Below are positions 51,545-60,683 of a stretch of 64,000 nt of DNA, in pieces. The notes under the pieces were generated by a model that had not been told where the DNA came from, searched no databases, and saw nothing but the letters and a program-made list of their open reading frames with translations. Made by a program: the position numbers and the translations under genes. Position 1 is the first letter of the stretch. Each line of letters opens with the position of its first letter. Origin of the DNA: JAYOEY01 sp038120295 (lineage in GTDB: Bacteria > Pseudomonadota > Alphaproteobacteria > MPNO01 > UBA2964); contig JAYOLL010000019.1 in NCBI GenBank assembly GCA_038120295.1, forward strand, positions 1-64,000, written 5' to 3'.

Positions 51545-53075
51545 CGCCCTGAGCGCCCGATACGGGCCTCATTACCGCTGGTTCGTCATCTTCACCGCGA
51601 TGACCGGCAACATCGCGCTGATCTTTTCGTCCACCATCATCAATGTCGCGATTCCCCAGATCATGGGGGCCTTCGGCGTCGGCCAGGACAAGGCGCAGTG
51701 GCTGTCGACCGGCTTCATGGTGACGATGACGATCAGCATGCTGCTCAACGCCTGGACGATCGCGACATTCGGTCGACGCGCAACCTACATGATCGCGATG
51801 GCTGTTTTCGTCGCTGGATCGGTCCTCGGCGCTACCGCGCCGACCTTCGGGATGCTGGTCTTCGCCCGGCTGCTGCAGGGAATCGGGGCCGGTCTGATCC
51901 AGCCGCTGGCGCTGCAGGTCATTTACGAAATTTTCCCGCCGGAGGAGCGCGGACGCGCGATGGGGATTTTCGGGCTCGGCATCGTCATGGCGCCGGCGCT
52001 AGGCCCGACCGTTGGCGGCATTCTGGTCGATACCTACAGCTGGCGTGCGGTGTTCCACATGGTGCTGCCGTTCTGCGGTGCGGCGACTGTGATGGCAATG
52101 TTCTTCATGCCGACGCGCGAGGCCGCCGGCAAGGCGGCGAAGTTCGACTGGACCGGGCTCGTCCTGATGATCGTGTTTCTCGGCTGCCTGCTGACCGGCA
52201 TGGCGGAGGGTCCGAGAGAAGGGTGGGGGTCGGATAGAATCCTGTCCTATTTCGGCGTCGCCATTGTCGCGCTCTGCGCGTTTGTGGCGTGGGAATTCAT
52301 TACTCCCCACCCGATGCTGAATCTGCGCCTGTTCCGTTATGTACGATACGTCTTCTGCTGCATCGTGACCTTCGTCTGGGGCGCGGGGAACTGGGGCGTC
52401 TGGTATATCGTGCCGCTTTTCGTCCAGATCGTTCAGCACTACACGCCCACGAAATCCGGACTGCTGCTGATGCCGGCCAGCCTTCTGCTCGCGGCGATCT
52501 TTCCGTTCGCGGGCCGCGTCAGCGACTGGGTCGCGCCGCGCTGGCCCATCATGATCGGCATGTTCCTGACCGCCGTCTCCTGTTTCCTGATGGCGAGCGC
52601 AGATCTCAACACGCCGTTCTGGACCTTCGTATGGTGGTTGATCATCGGGCGGGTCGCGCTGGGTTTCGTGTTCCCGGCGCTGACCGCAGGGGGGCTGCGC
52701 GCGCTGCCCCAGGATCTCGTCGGGCCGGGCGCCGGCGTGATGAGTTATTTTCGCCAGCTTGGCGCAGCATTCGGCATTACCCTGCTGGCGACCACTGTGG
52801 AATCGCAGACCATGCTCTATGCCCAGTCATTCGTCTCGACCCAGACATCGGGCAACGCGGCGACCGCCGATTTCCTGCGCCAGATGTTCGAGGCGCTTTC
52901 CCGTGCCGGCCTGCCGGAGGCGCTGCTGCGCCCGGGTGCGCTGTACGAGCTCGGCAAGACGCTGCACGACCAGGCGACGATGTTTGCGTTCCGGGACGGT
53001 TTCCTGCTGGTCGGCCTGTTCTTCCTGTGCGCGGTCCTGCCCGCATGGTTTATGACCAATGAAAAGGAAAAGTGA
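51525..53075 (+). CDS. EmrB/QacA-type MFS multidrug exporter (DHA2, 14 TM)
   Basis: A 516-residue membrane protein with about 14 predicted helices. Motif A is weak; motif C-like glycine sequence MGIFGLGIVMAPALGPTVGGILVDTYSWRAVF is typical of the DHA2 drug:H+ antiporters. It is coupled to the EmrA-like adaptor upstream (TTG start within its end), so together with an outer-membrane TolC-type protein encoded elsewhere it should make a tripartite exporter. Substrates cannot be predicted. Confidence 0.92.
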   Translation: MASNAIDALSARYGPHYRWFVIFTAMTGNIALIFSSTIINVAIPQIMGAFGVGQDKAQWLSTGFMVTMTISMLLNAWTIATFGRRATYMIAMAVFVAGSVLGATAPTFGMLVFARLLQGIGAGLIQPLALQVIYEIFPPEERGRAMGIFGLGIVMAPALGPTVGGILVDTYSWRAVFHMVLPFCGAATVMAMFFMPTREAAGKAAKFDWTGLVLMIVFLGCLLTGMAEGPREGWGSDRILSYFGVAIVALCAFVAWEFITPHPMLNLRLFRYVRYVFCCIVTFVWGAGNWGVWYIVPLFVQIVQHYTPTKSGLLLMPASLLLAAIFPFAGRVSDWVAPRWPIMIGMFLTAVSCFLMASADLNTPFWTFVWWLIIGRVALGFVFPALTAGGLRALPQDLVGPGAGVMSYFRQLGAAFGITLLATTVESQTMLYAQSFVSTQTSGNAATADFLRQMFEALSRAGLPEALLRPGALYELGKTLHDQATMFAFRDGFLLVGLFFLCAVLPAWFMTNEKEK

Positions 53076-53229
53076 CGCAGGAAGAGGGGGCAGCCGATTA
53101 GCGCCTGGAGGAGTTCGATTCCGACCGCCGCAGGGGGTGAGGGAATTCGCGCTTTAAACGAGCCGGCTGAAATTTATAATGCCGCTTGCGTCCCGAATGG
53201 CCCGACAACCAGTTGCAGCGAGCCCGAAC

Positions 53230-54159
53230 ATGAAATTTTGCAGATCCACCGGATTCCGAAATCGCCTTCGTATTCTCTTTCTGGTCCTGTCGACGGTGCT
53301 GTGGGCCGGAGCATCCGCATCCGCCGATGTTGCGACCGGCAAGGCGGCATTCGAGGCAGGCGACTACGGCAAGGCGCTAAACGCCTTCCTGCCGGATGCG
53401 CAGTCCGGTAAGCCGGAGGCGCAATACTGGATGGGCCGAATTTATGAAGGCGGCTTTGGCGTTCCGGAAGACGCGCGCACGGCGTTCGAATGGTTCGAAA
53501 AGGCGGGCGAGCTGGGGCATGCCGATGCGCAGCGCATCGTCGGCGCGTTCTATGCCGCGGGCAAAGTCGTCGGCAAATCGCCGTCGATGGCGGTAAAATG
53601 GTATGCCCGCGCGGTCGAAGGCGGAAACGCCAAGGCGATGCGCAATTTCGGCACAATGTATCTCGACGGCAAGGGCGTCGAGCGCGACATCAAGAAAGCC
53701 ATTTCCCTGTTCGAAAAATCGGCGGCCATGGGTTACGGCAGAGCGATGCGCAATCTAGGCTACATCTATTATTTCGGCGAAGGCGTCCGCCGGGACGCGG
53801 CGAAGGCGGCGGAATATTTCGCCGCTGCCGCCAAGGCCGGATCGAGTCGCGCCAAGTACGATATCGGTCGACTCTACTATCGCGGCGACGGGGTGGAACG
53901 GGACCTGGAGCGCGCGGCTACATATTTCAGGGAAGCCAGTCGCGAAGGCGAAGCCATGGGACAGATCTTCCTGGGCCGGATGCTTGCGCGTGGCGAGGGC
54001 GTTCCGCGCGACCGGGAGCAGGCCTATTTCTGGCTTACGCTGGCCGCTGCGGAAGAGCCCGACAAGACGAAGTTTCTTCTGGAAAATCTGGAAGACGCGC
54101 TGAGCAAAGACCAGATCGAAGCGGCAAAGGAACGCGCAAAAAAATTCCGCCCGGAATAG
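53230..54159 (+). CDS. Secreted Sel1-repeat protein
   Basis: A 309-residue protein with a signal peptide (MKFCRSTGFRNRLRILFLVLSTVLWAGASASA) and about six Sel1-like repeats, seen as a recurrent A-x-x-Y/W-F-x-K-A pattern (for example GVPEDARTAFEWFEKAGELGHADAQ, GVERDIKKAISLFEKSAAMGYGRAM, GVRRDAAKAAEYFAAAAKAGSSRA, GVERDLERAATYFREASREGEAM). Sel1 proteins act as periplasmic scaffolds. I chose ATG 53230 over an ATG 17 codons upstream because it puts the signal peptide at the start. Confidence 0.88.
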   Translation: MKFCRSTGFRNRLRILFLVLSTVLWAGASASADVATGKAAFEAGDYGKALNAFLPDAQSGKPEAQYWMGRIYEGGFGVPEDARTAFEWFEKAGELGHADAQRIVGAFYAAGKVVGKSPSMAVKWYARAVEGGNAKAMRNFGTMYLDGKGVERDIKKAISLFEKSAAMGYGRAMRNLGYIYYFGEGVRRDAAKAAEYFAAAAKAGSSRAKYDIGRLYYRGDGVERDLERAATYFREASREGEAMGQIFLGRMLARGEGVPRDREQAYFWLTLAAAEEPDKTKFLLENLEDALSKDQIEAAKERAKKFRPE

Positions 54160-54173
54160 CGCCGGGCGGAATT
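54143..54173 (+). terminator. Hairpin overlapping the Sel1 gene stop, possible terminator
   Basis: A perfect 12-bp stem (54143-54154 with 54162-54173) with a seven-base loop that includes the TAG stop of the Sel1 gene. The following bases are CTTCGGTTTAAAAT, so the T-run is weak. Confidence 0.5.
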
Positions 54174-54335
54174 CTTCGGTTTAAAATCTTTGACGTTCAG
54201 GGACGTTCAGGGCTTGATCGCCGGGCAGTTGACAGGCTGCGGCGGGCGGGACGCCCCTTGCGGACAGAGAAAATTGCAGGCGCCGTAATTCGACGATGAT
54301 TTGCTGCCCGACGCGGCGAACTTGTCCCAGTTGTC

Positions 54336-54545
54336 TCATTTCTCCGGGAGCCGGAAGGTCGCCCAGGTCCATTCCACGTCGCGGGCGACATAGAAACAGG
54401 CTTCGCGGCCCTTCTCCCGAATGCCCTCGTACCAGTCCTTGCAGACCTTTGTATCGGTTTTGCTCAACTCCGCGACCGCGGCATTCGGTCCTGTAATCGC
54501 CACGGCAACGCCGAGGATCATGAAAATCCGGAATATTCTGTTCAT
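54336..54545 (-). CDS. Small secreted protein, possibly truncated by an in-frame TGA
   Basis: A 69-residue product with a signal peptide (MNRIFRIFMILGVAVAITGPNAAVA) followed by ELSKTDTKVCKDWYEGIREKGREACFYVARDVEWTWATFRLPEK and TGA at 54336-54338. The same frame continues for 42 more codons to another TGA at 54207-54209, reading DNWDKFAASGSKSS, YGACNFLCPQG and VNCPAIKP, which looks like coding sequence with paired cysteines. So the full-length gene may have been about 112 residues and the internal TGA (perhaps from TGG) a mutation or sequencing error. No known family recognised. Confidence 0.5.
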   Translation of the reverse strand: MNRIFRIFMILGVAVAITGPNAAVAELSKTDTKVCKDWYEGIREKGREACFYVARDVEWTWATFRLPEK

Positions 54546-54668
54546 CGCCCTGTCCTTCGCGACTGGTTTTGCTCCCCCTGGGGCGGATGCGCATAGCGCT
54601 GCCCTGCGGCGAAAAAGCTAACCGATTGCTGCAAAAAAGAAAACAGGATTGAGCGCTTGTCTTCGTCT

Positions 54669-54705
54669 CTCAGCGGTTCCGCCTCTTCATGGCGGAACCG
54701 CCGAG
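54669..54705. terminator. Hairpin between two minus-strand genes
   Basis: A 15-bp stem with one mismatch (54669-54683 with 54691-54705) and a seven-base loop. It lies just past the TPR gene stop, in the 209-base gap before the small secreted protein gene. It has no clear T-run, so it could be a terminator or an RNA-stabilising structure. Confidence 0.45.
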
Positions 54706-54754
54706 AGCTTTCCGGCGCCGACGGACCAATGCTGGCGGCCCGATTTTCGTCTCG

Positions 54755-55213
54755 CTACTTCTGCTTCTGTTCGTAAGCTGCGATCGCTTTCTTTAACGTA
54801 GTGTATTCCTCGCACCCGAAGAAGCAGGCTGAATCGAGGACCTTGAGCCGTTCCTTCGCTTTTTCCAGCTGGCCGGTTTCGAGATAAAGCTCTCCGATAT
54901 ATTCGTTGGCGCCGCGATGGTCGGGCTTGATCGCCAGCGCTTTCTGGTAAGTCTCAAGCGCCTTGTCGAACTGTTTCAGCTTGCGATAGCTGTACCCCAT
55001 ATAGTTCAGCGTATCGGGGTCCTGCATGTCTTCTGCCAGCGCCTTCTCCAGATGCCCCAGGGCTTTCCGGTAGTCGCCCGACTTGACGGCCTTGACGCCG
55101 AATTCATATTCGCCGGGTGGCTTCGCCGGCGCTGCGACCGGGTCCGAACCCGCCGCCCAGGCCGACGTGCCGGCCATGAAAAGGGCCAGGGTCAGTAACA
55201 GTCTGATAGTCAT
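54755..55213 (-). CDS. Secreted TPR protein
   Basis: A 152-residue protein with a signal peptide (MTIRLLLTLALFMAGTSAWA) and two to three TPR units: YEFGVKAVKSGDYRKALGHLEKALAEDMQDPDTLNYMGYSYRKLKQFDKALETYQKALAIKPDHRGANEYIGELYLETGQLEKAKERLKVL. A C-terminal CFFGCEEYTTLKKAIAAYEQ holds two cysteines that might form a disulfide. I chose ATG 55213 over an ATG 18 codons upstream because it gives a clean signal peptide. It follows the opine-dehydrogenase pair on the same strand with a 46-base gap. Confidence 0.88.
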   Translation of the reverse strand: MTIRLLLTLALFMAGTSAWAAGSDPVAAPAKPPGEYEFGVKAVKSGDYRKALGHLEKALAEDMQDPDTLNYMGYSYRKLKQFDKALETYQKALAIKPDHRGANEYIGELYLETGQLEKAKERLKVLDSACFFGCEEYTTLKKAIAAYEQKQK

Positions 55214-55259
55214 TTTCGACTCCTTTGATTGCGGTCGGACCGCTTCTGTACGAACAGTC

Positions 55260-56369
55260 TTATCCAAACCCGTATTCCAGCAGGTTCAGAAATTCTTCCT
55301 TGCTCACCCCACCGAGCCCCATCCGGTCGAGTGTCAGCGCGTCGGCCCTGAGGTCCTTGCCGAGCGCGACGGAGGCGAGGTGGATAATATGGTCGATCGT
55401 GGGCGTCGGCACGCCGGCCAGGCGGCCGAGCTCGGAATAGATCACGTGGCCGAACGGGACGTCTTCGAGAAAATAGCGGTGTTCGAGCTGCGGCGGGGCG
55501 GGAATCCACTTGTCGGGCTCCGACTGGTGGAACGCCTCGTAGGCGATGCCGGTATCGCGCGCGGCATCCGTTGTATAGCCCATGGTCCAGAACAGCTCGA
55601 CGAACGGCATGGTCTTCGCGCTCAGCGCGTCCGCGACTTTCAGGCGTTCTGCATCCACCGTGTCGATCAGCCGCCCGACCGACGGGGTGATGCCGTCATA
55701 GTAATGGCGGAAATCGCCGCCGGTCGCTTCGACCCTTCCCGCGTTGGCGAAGAACGCTGGCGGGTGATGGATCGCGTTGCCGTAGGGAAAGACCGTTTCC
55801 AGCACGTTGGAAAAGGCGGTGACCGCCGGGTAGACAGTGGAGACGATCTCATGCAGCCGATTCGTTTCCCTGCCCGGAAAACCGCCGAACACCATGAAAT
55901 CCGACACACGGCTGATACGGCAGTCGACCGGGCCCGTGCGGCGGCACAGATAGGGCAGCGTCGCTGTCTCGCAATAGACCGGGTTCTCAATGCCGCAATC
56001 CCGCAGCACGTGCGGGATCAGCATCAGCGTGTGGCCGGGAGAGACGAAAAGCGTCTGGTCTTCGGTCAGATGCGCGGCAGCCGCCCGAATCCATTTTTCG
56101 TGCAAATGCGCCGGGCTGACCACCATCACCAGCTCCGCCCCGTCCATCGCCTCCGCCGCGTCGGACGTGATGACGGGAACAGGGGCGAATCCCTTGCCGA
56201 ACGGCGCGTCGTAATTGATGCCGCCGATTTCCTGCAGGGGCGCGAGCGCGGACTCGTCCTGACTGTAAAGCCTGATCTCGAATCCGAGAGTCGTCAGATG
56301 CGCCGCTGCCGATGTGCCGCCGCCGCCAGCGCCGAAAATGGCTATTTTCTTCACTTTCTGCCCGGTCAT
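55260..56369 (-). CDS. NAD/NADP-dependent octopine/nopine dehydrogenase family protein (copy 1)
   Basis: A 369-residue protein with an N-terminal Rossmann fold (IAIFGAGGGGTSAAAHLTTLGFEIRLYSQDE) and the C-terminal opine-dehydrogenase helical domain (HHPPAFFANAGRVEATGGDFRHYYDGITPSVGRLIDTVDAERLKVADAL). These enzymes make or break secondary amines from amino acids and 2-oxoacids, but many members have unknown substrates. The start overlaps the stop of copy 2 (ATGA). The two copies share the same domain order and blocks but differ clearly in sequence. Confidence 0.82.
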   Translation of the reverse strand: MTGQKVKKIAIFGAGGGGTSAAAHLTTLGFEIRLYSQDESALAPLQEIGGINYDAPFGKGFAPVPVITSDAAEAMDGAELVMVVSPAHLHEKWIRAAAAHLTEDQTLFVSPGHTLMLIPHVLRDCGIENPVYCETATLPYLCRRTGPVDCRISRVSDFMVFGGFPGRETNRLHEIVSTVYPAVTAFSNVLETVFPYGNAIHHPPAFFANAGRVEATGGDFRHYYDGITPSVGRLIDTVDAERLKVADALSAKTMPFVELFWTMGYTTDAARDTGIAYEAFHQSEPDKWIPAPPQLEHRYFLEDVPFGHVIYSELGRLAGVPTPTIDHIIHLASVALGKDLRADALTLDRMGLGGVSKEEFLNLLEYGFG

Positions 56370-57469
56370 GCGCCCTGCTCCACGAATCTGGCGAGATCTT
56401 TTGCGGCTATGCCTTCAAGCCCCATCCGTTCCAGCGTGAGGCCGTCGCGTGCGAAATCGAGCCCCATCATGGAAGACGATACATGGACCAGCCCGTCGAT
56501 GGTCGGCGTATCCACCCCGGCAAGATCGCCGAATGCCGCGAACGGCACCAGCCCGTACCCGACATCTTCGTGCATGTAGCGATGATCGAGCGAAGGCGGG
56601 CTTTTGATCGCCTTGTTCGGCTCCGACTCGACGCAGGCGCGGGAAATATCGCCGGAATCCATCGCCTCTTTCGTTGTCAGGCCCGCCTGATGGAAATTTT
56701 CCAGGAAGCTCGCCGACGGCACGCCGAGCGCCTTCGCCACCGCCAGCCTTTCGTCGTCCACCGCCTTTGTGACGCGTCCTACCGCCGGCGTAATACCCTC
56801 GCGGTAGAACAGAAAGTCGCCACCGGTGTCCTCGATCCAGCCGGCATTCATCACCATGCCGGGTACGTGGAAAACAGCATTGATATTGGTCAGTCCGGTC
56901 TCCAGCACCGACGAGACCTGAACGATTTCGGGGTACAGCGGTTCGATGAGCGCGAACATCTCATCGGCGTATTTTCCCGGAAAACCGCTGAATTTCAGCC
57001 TTTTCGTGTAGGAGAAGATATCGACCTCTGCCGGGCCCGTCTTGCGGCAGATATAGGTCAGCGTCACCGTCTCTCCGGTTCTGATTTCGTCCGTATAGCC
57101 CGCCTGCCGCAGCTCATGGACGAAATGCAGCCCGCCGCCGGTATGACCGGGGTTTACGAATATCGGTATACCGGGATGCATAATGGGCGCCAAAGCCTCG
57201 GCGTAATATCGATGGGCCACCGACGGCACGGCCAGCATGACCAGGTCCGCGCCTTCAACTGCTTCCGCAACATCGGTGGTCAACAGGTCGATCGGGAAAA
57301 GGCCGTCCTGAATGCCCTTCGCCCGAATGCCGCCCTGTTCCCTGAGCGGCACAAGCGATTCCTCTCGCCTGCCGTGCAACCGAACCGAATACCCGCGCGC
57401 GCCGAGATCGGCCGCGGCGGCGCACCCTCCGTGGCCGGCGCCCAGTACGGCAACTGTCCGGACACTCAT
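56366..57469 (-). CDS. NAD/NADP-dependent octopine/nopine dehydrogenase family protein (copy 2)
   Basis: A 367-residue paralogue of the downstream gene. It has VAVLGAGHGGCAAAADLGARGYSVRLHGRREE as nucleotide-binding motif and the same C-terminal block, INAVFHVPGMVMNAGWIEDTGGDFLFYREGITPAVGRVTKAVDDERLAVAKALG, which contains the His and Asp/Arg positions expected in the opine-dehydrogenase domain. ATG 57469 is used; a longer frame would run through the intergenic region. It is divergent from cofGH with 112 bases between, so the pair may share a bidirectional promoter region with the F420 genes. Confidence 0.82.
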   Translation of the reverse strand: MSVRTVAVLGAGHGGCAAAADLGARGYSVRLHGRREESLVPLREQGGIRAKGIQDGLFPIDLLTTDVAEAVEGADLVMLAVPSVAHRYYAEALAPIMHPGIPIFVNPGHTGGGLHFVHELRQAGYTDEIRTGETVTLTYICRKTGPAEVDIFSYTKRLKFSGFPGKYADEMFALIEPLYPEIVQVSSVLETGLTNINAVFHVPGMVMNAGWIEDTGGDFLFYREGITPAVGRVTKAVDDERLAVAKALGVPSASFLENFHQAGLTTKEAMDSGDISRACVESEPNKAIKSPPSLDHRYMHEDVGYGLVPFAAFGDLAGVDTPTIDGLVHVSSSMMGLDFARDGLTLERMGLEGIAAKDLARFVEQGA

Positions 57470-57581
57470 CGATCTGCCTGCATAAATTCTGTCTCCCGCT
57501 TGTCCCCGCTTCTTTGCGAGGCTCGAATTCAGCGGTATTGTCAGGCAAGAATATCCGTCCATCAACCGTCGGACCCAACCT

Positions 57582-59924
57582 TTGCCCCTTCCGTCCGTAG
57601 ACCTCGTGCAGACCAGCTCTCCGATCACGCCCGAACAGGCCCGGACAGCCGCGAACCTGCCCTTGAACGATCTGATTCACGCGGCTGGAAAACTGCGCGA
57701 TCAGGGCCATCGGGACCGTATCTCCTATTCCCGCAAGGTTTTCATCCCGCTAACGCGCCTGTGCCGCGATGTCTGCGCCTATTGCACCTTCGCAAAATCG
57801 CCATCGCAGGTGCCGTCCGCCTACCTGTCTCCCGATGAAATTCTTGAAATCGCCCACGCCGGCGCCGCCGCCGGCTGCAAGGAAGCGCTGTTCACCCTGG
57901 GCGACCGGCCGGAAGCCCGCTACCCCTCGGCGCGCGACGCGCTGTCCGAACTGGGTTACGGGTCGACGATCGACTATCTCGCGGCCATGTGCCGTCTGGT
58001 GTTCGAGGAAACCGGCCTGTTGCCGCACGCCAATCCCGGTGCGATGACGCGAAACGAGATCGAAACGCTCCGGCCCGTCACCGTCTCGATGGGGATGATG
58101 CTGGAATCGGTTTCGCTGCGCCTGTGCCAAAAGGGGGGACCCCATTTCGGTTCTCCCGACAAGGATCCGACTGTCAGGCTCGCCACGCTTCGCGCCGCCG
58201 GCGAAGCGCATGTGCCCTTCACCACGGGCATTCTGATCGGCATTGGCGAGACGCGCGAGGAACGGCTTGATGCGCTGTTCGAGATCCGCGATGCGCATGA
58301 CGCGTTCGGCCATGTCCAGGAAACCATCATCCAGAATTTCCGCGCCAAGCCTGATACGCGCATGGCGGGGGCGGACGATGCCGAACTCGACGACCTGCTC
58401 TGGACCGTCGCCATGGCGCGGATGATCCTTGGGCCTGAAGCCAATATTCAGGCCCCCCCCAATCTCAGCCCGGAAGAGTACCCGCAACTCATCGATGCCG
58501 GGATTAATGACTGGGGCGGCATTTCGCCCGTTACAGTAGATCACGTGAATCCCGAAGCGCCGTGGCCGGAAATCGAGATGCTTGCCCGGCACACCGCCGG
58601 AAAGGACAGGACGCTCGTCGAACGGCTCGCGATCTATCCCGGCTGGGCCATCGATCCCGATAAATGGCTCGCGCCGGAAATGGCGACCGCCATGCGCCAC
58701 CGGACGGTCGCCGACGGGTTTGCAAGGACGGATGACTGGACGCCCGGAGTGCCCGGCGAGCCACCCGAAACCATGGCGTATAGAACGCGCCCGTCCGAGG
58801 ACATCGTCGCAATACTCCACCGGGCGTCCGGGGGCGCACGCCTCGAAGAATCCGACATTGTCCGCCTTTTCTCGGCCCGTGACGCCGATTTCGACCTCGT
58901 TTGCGATACAGCAGACCGGCTGCGACGCGAGGCGGTCGGCGACACGGTGACCTATGCGGTGAACCGCAACATCAACTACACCAATATCTGCCAGTACCGC
59001 TGCACCTTCTGCGCCTTCTCCAAAGGCCGGGGGCGCACCGCCCTTCGCGGGCCGGCCTACAATCTCGATCTCGACGAAATCGCAAGCCGCACGGCTGAAG
59101 CCGCCAGCCGCGGCGCGACCGAAATCTGTCTCCAGGGCGGCATCCATCCGGAATTCACCGGCGACACCTATCTCGATATCTGCCGCACGGTCCGCGCCGC
59201 AGCGCCGGGCATTCATGTTCATGCCTTCTCTCCGCTGGAAGTCAGCCACGGCGCACGGACGCTTGGTCTGTCCGTTTCGTCCTTTCTCGAACGCCTGGTC
59301 GATGCCGGCCTCGGGTCGCTGCCCGGCACGGCGGCGGAAATTCTCGATGACGAGATGCGGGCAATCCTGTGCCCGGACAAGCTACCGACCGCCGAATGGC
59401 TCTCGGTGCTCGAGACCGCCCATGGGCTCGGGCTCCGGACCACCTCGACCATCATGTTCGGCGCGGTAGAAGCGCCGGTTCACTGGGCGCGGCACCTTCT
59501 GCACCTGCGCGACCTGCAGGACCGCACCGGCGGTATCACCGAATTCGTGCCGCTGCCTTTCGTCCATATGGAAGCCCCGCTCTACCGGCAGGGCCGTGCT
59601 CGCAAGGGGCCGGACTGGCGCGAGGCCATCCTGATGCATGCCGTGGCGCGGATCGCGCTGCACGGATCGATAGCCAATATCCAGGCCAGCTGGGTCAAGA
59701 TGGGGCCGAAAGGACTCGCCGCCTGCCTGCGCGCCGGCGTCAACGATCTCGGCGGCACGCTGATGAACGAGAGTATATCCAGCGCAGCCGGGGCGGGATT
59801 CGGTCAGGAATTTTCCGGAGCCCGGATGCGGATGCTGGCAGAAGCCGCGGGCCGACCGGTCCAGCAGCGCACCACACTTTACGCGCCGGCGCCGCAAACC
59901 CACGCCGTTGCCGCAGCGGAGTAA
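57582..59924 (+). CDS. cofGH: FO synthase, fused CofG-CofH (FbiC type), TTG start
   Basis: Makes FO (7,8-didemethyl-8-hydroxy-5-deazariboflavin), the chromophore of coenzyme F420, from tyrosine and 5-amino-6-ribitylaminouracil. The 780-residue protein has two radical SAM halves: CRDVCAYC in the N-terminal CofG half (Cys 61, 65, 68) and CQYRCTFC in the C-terminal CofH half (Cys 470, 474, 477). The fused form is known from actinobacteria; archaea and cyanobacteria have two genes. The start is TTG at 57582. Three further F420 genes follow in order. Confidence 0.94.
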   Translation: MPLPSVDLVQTSSPITPEQARTAANLPLNDLIHAAGKLRDQGHRDRISYSRKVFIPLTRLCRDVCAYCTFAKSPSQVPSAYLSPDEILEIAHAGAAAGCKEALFTLGDRPEARYPSARDALSELGYGSTIDYLAAMCRLVFEETGLLPHANPGAMTRNEIETLRPVTVSMGMMLESVSLRLCQKGGPHFGSPDKDPTVRLATLRAAGEAHVPFTTGILIGIGETREERLDALFEIRDAHDAFGHVQETIIQNFRAKPDTRMAGADDAELDDLLWTVAMARMILGPEANIQAPPNLSPEEYPQLIDAGINDWGGISPVTVDHVNPEAPWPEIEMLARHTAGKDRTLVERLAIYPGWAIDPDKWLAPEMATAMRHRTVADGFARTDDWTPGVPGEPPETMAYRTRPSEDIVAILHRASGGARLEESDIVRLFSARDADFDLVCDTADRLRREAVGDTVTYAVNRNINYTNICQYRCTFCAFSKGRGRTALRGPAYNLDLDEIASRTAEAASRGATEICLQGGIHPEFTGDTYLDICRTVRAAAPGIHVHAFSPLEVSHGARTLGLSVSSFLERLVDAGLGSLPGTAAEILDDEMRAILCPDKLPTAEWLSVLETAHGLGLRTTSTIMFGAVEAPVHWARHLLHLRDLQDRTGGITEFVPLPFVHMEAPLYRQGRARKGPDWREAILMHAVARIALHGSIANIQASWVKMGPKGLAACLRAGVNDLGGTLMNESISSAAGAGFGQEFSGARMRMLAEAAGRPVQQRTTLYAPAPQTHAVAAAE

Positions 59925-59930
59925 CGTTCG

Positions 59931-60683
59931 ATGGCCTTCGAAAAATACACCGTCGCCGTGATCGGCGGCACAGGCAAGCAGGGTTACGGTCTCGCCTTGC
60001 GCTGGGCCGTCGCCGGCCACGACATCATTGTCGGATCGCGCGATGCAACCCGGGCGGAGGAGGCCGCTGCCGAACTTGCTGCCAGGGCCGCCGATGCGGC
60101 GCCCGAGATTTCCGACCGGCTCGACGCCGCCGAGCTTGAACGCCGGCTGGTCCGTGGCATGTCTGAACCGGGTGCGGTTCGCGGTATGGACAATGTCGCC
60201 GCAGCGCAAACCGCCGATATCGTCGTCCTCGCCGTTCCGTTTCAGGCGCAGACGGAAATGATCGCGCCGCTGAAGGACGCCGTCGCCGGAAAGCTGGTGA
60301 TCGATGTGACCGCGCCGCTCGTGCCGCCGCGCGTCGGCACGGTGCAACTGCCCGAAGGCGGCTCGGCGGTCCTGACCACCCAGCGGATTCTCGGCGAGGA
60401 CGCCATCGTCGTCGCGGCGTTCCAGAATATCGCCGCCCAGCATCTTGCCGATCTCGACCACGACATCGAGTGCGACGTGCTGGTGTGCGGCGACAAGCGG
60501 GCGGCGCGCGAAACGGTCATTCAACTCGCCGCCGACGCTGGCATGACGGGCTGGCACGCCGGTCCGCTCGCCAATGCGGCGGCGGCGGAGGCGATGACGT
60601 CGGTGCTGATTTCGATCAACCGTCATCACAAAATTCCCGGCTCGGGCATTCGGATCACCGGCACGCCGCAAGAGGACGAATGA
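59931..60683 (+). CDS. npdG: NADPH-dependent F420 reductase (Fno/NpdG-like)
   Basis: A 250-residue Rossmann protein that should pass hydride between NADP(H) and F420: AVIGGTGKQGYGLALRWAVAGHDIIVGSRD is the NADP-binding block, with the SRD pair that contacts the phosphate; ADIVVLAVPFQAQ and the segment FQNIAAQHLADLDHDIECDVLVCGDKRAARE are also seen in NpdG/Fno proteins. It starts six bases after the cofGH stop and its stop overlaps the cofE ATG. Adjacency to the biosynthesis genes makes F420 the likely partner. Confidence 0.88.
   Translation: MAFEKYTVAVIGGTGKQGYGLALRWAVAGHDIIVGSRDATRAEEAAAELAARAADAAPEISDRLDAAELERRLVRGMSEPGAVRGMDNVAAAQTADIVVLAVPFQAQTEMIAPLKDAVAGKLVIDVTAPLVPPRVGTVQLPEGGSAVLTTQRILGEDAIVVAAFQNIAAQHLADLDHDIECDVLVCGDKRAARETVIQLAADAGMTGWHAGPLANAAAAEAMTSVLISINRHHKIPGSGIRITGTPQEDE

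Noticed and set aside
53179..53229. Longer start for the Sel1-repeat protein
   Set aside because: It would put 17 residues before the signal peptide; ATG 53230 gives a normal exported N-terminus.
54336..54338. Selenocysteine codon in the small secreted protein
   Set aside because: No SECIS-like stem-loop is visible immediately after the TGA and the family is unknown; nonsense mutation or sequence error is simpler.
57750..60671. Two long minus-strand open frames across cofGH and the reductase
   Set aside because: Antisense shadows in GC-rich coding DNA; the plus-strand proteins carry all radical SAM and Rossmann motifs.
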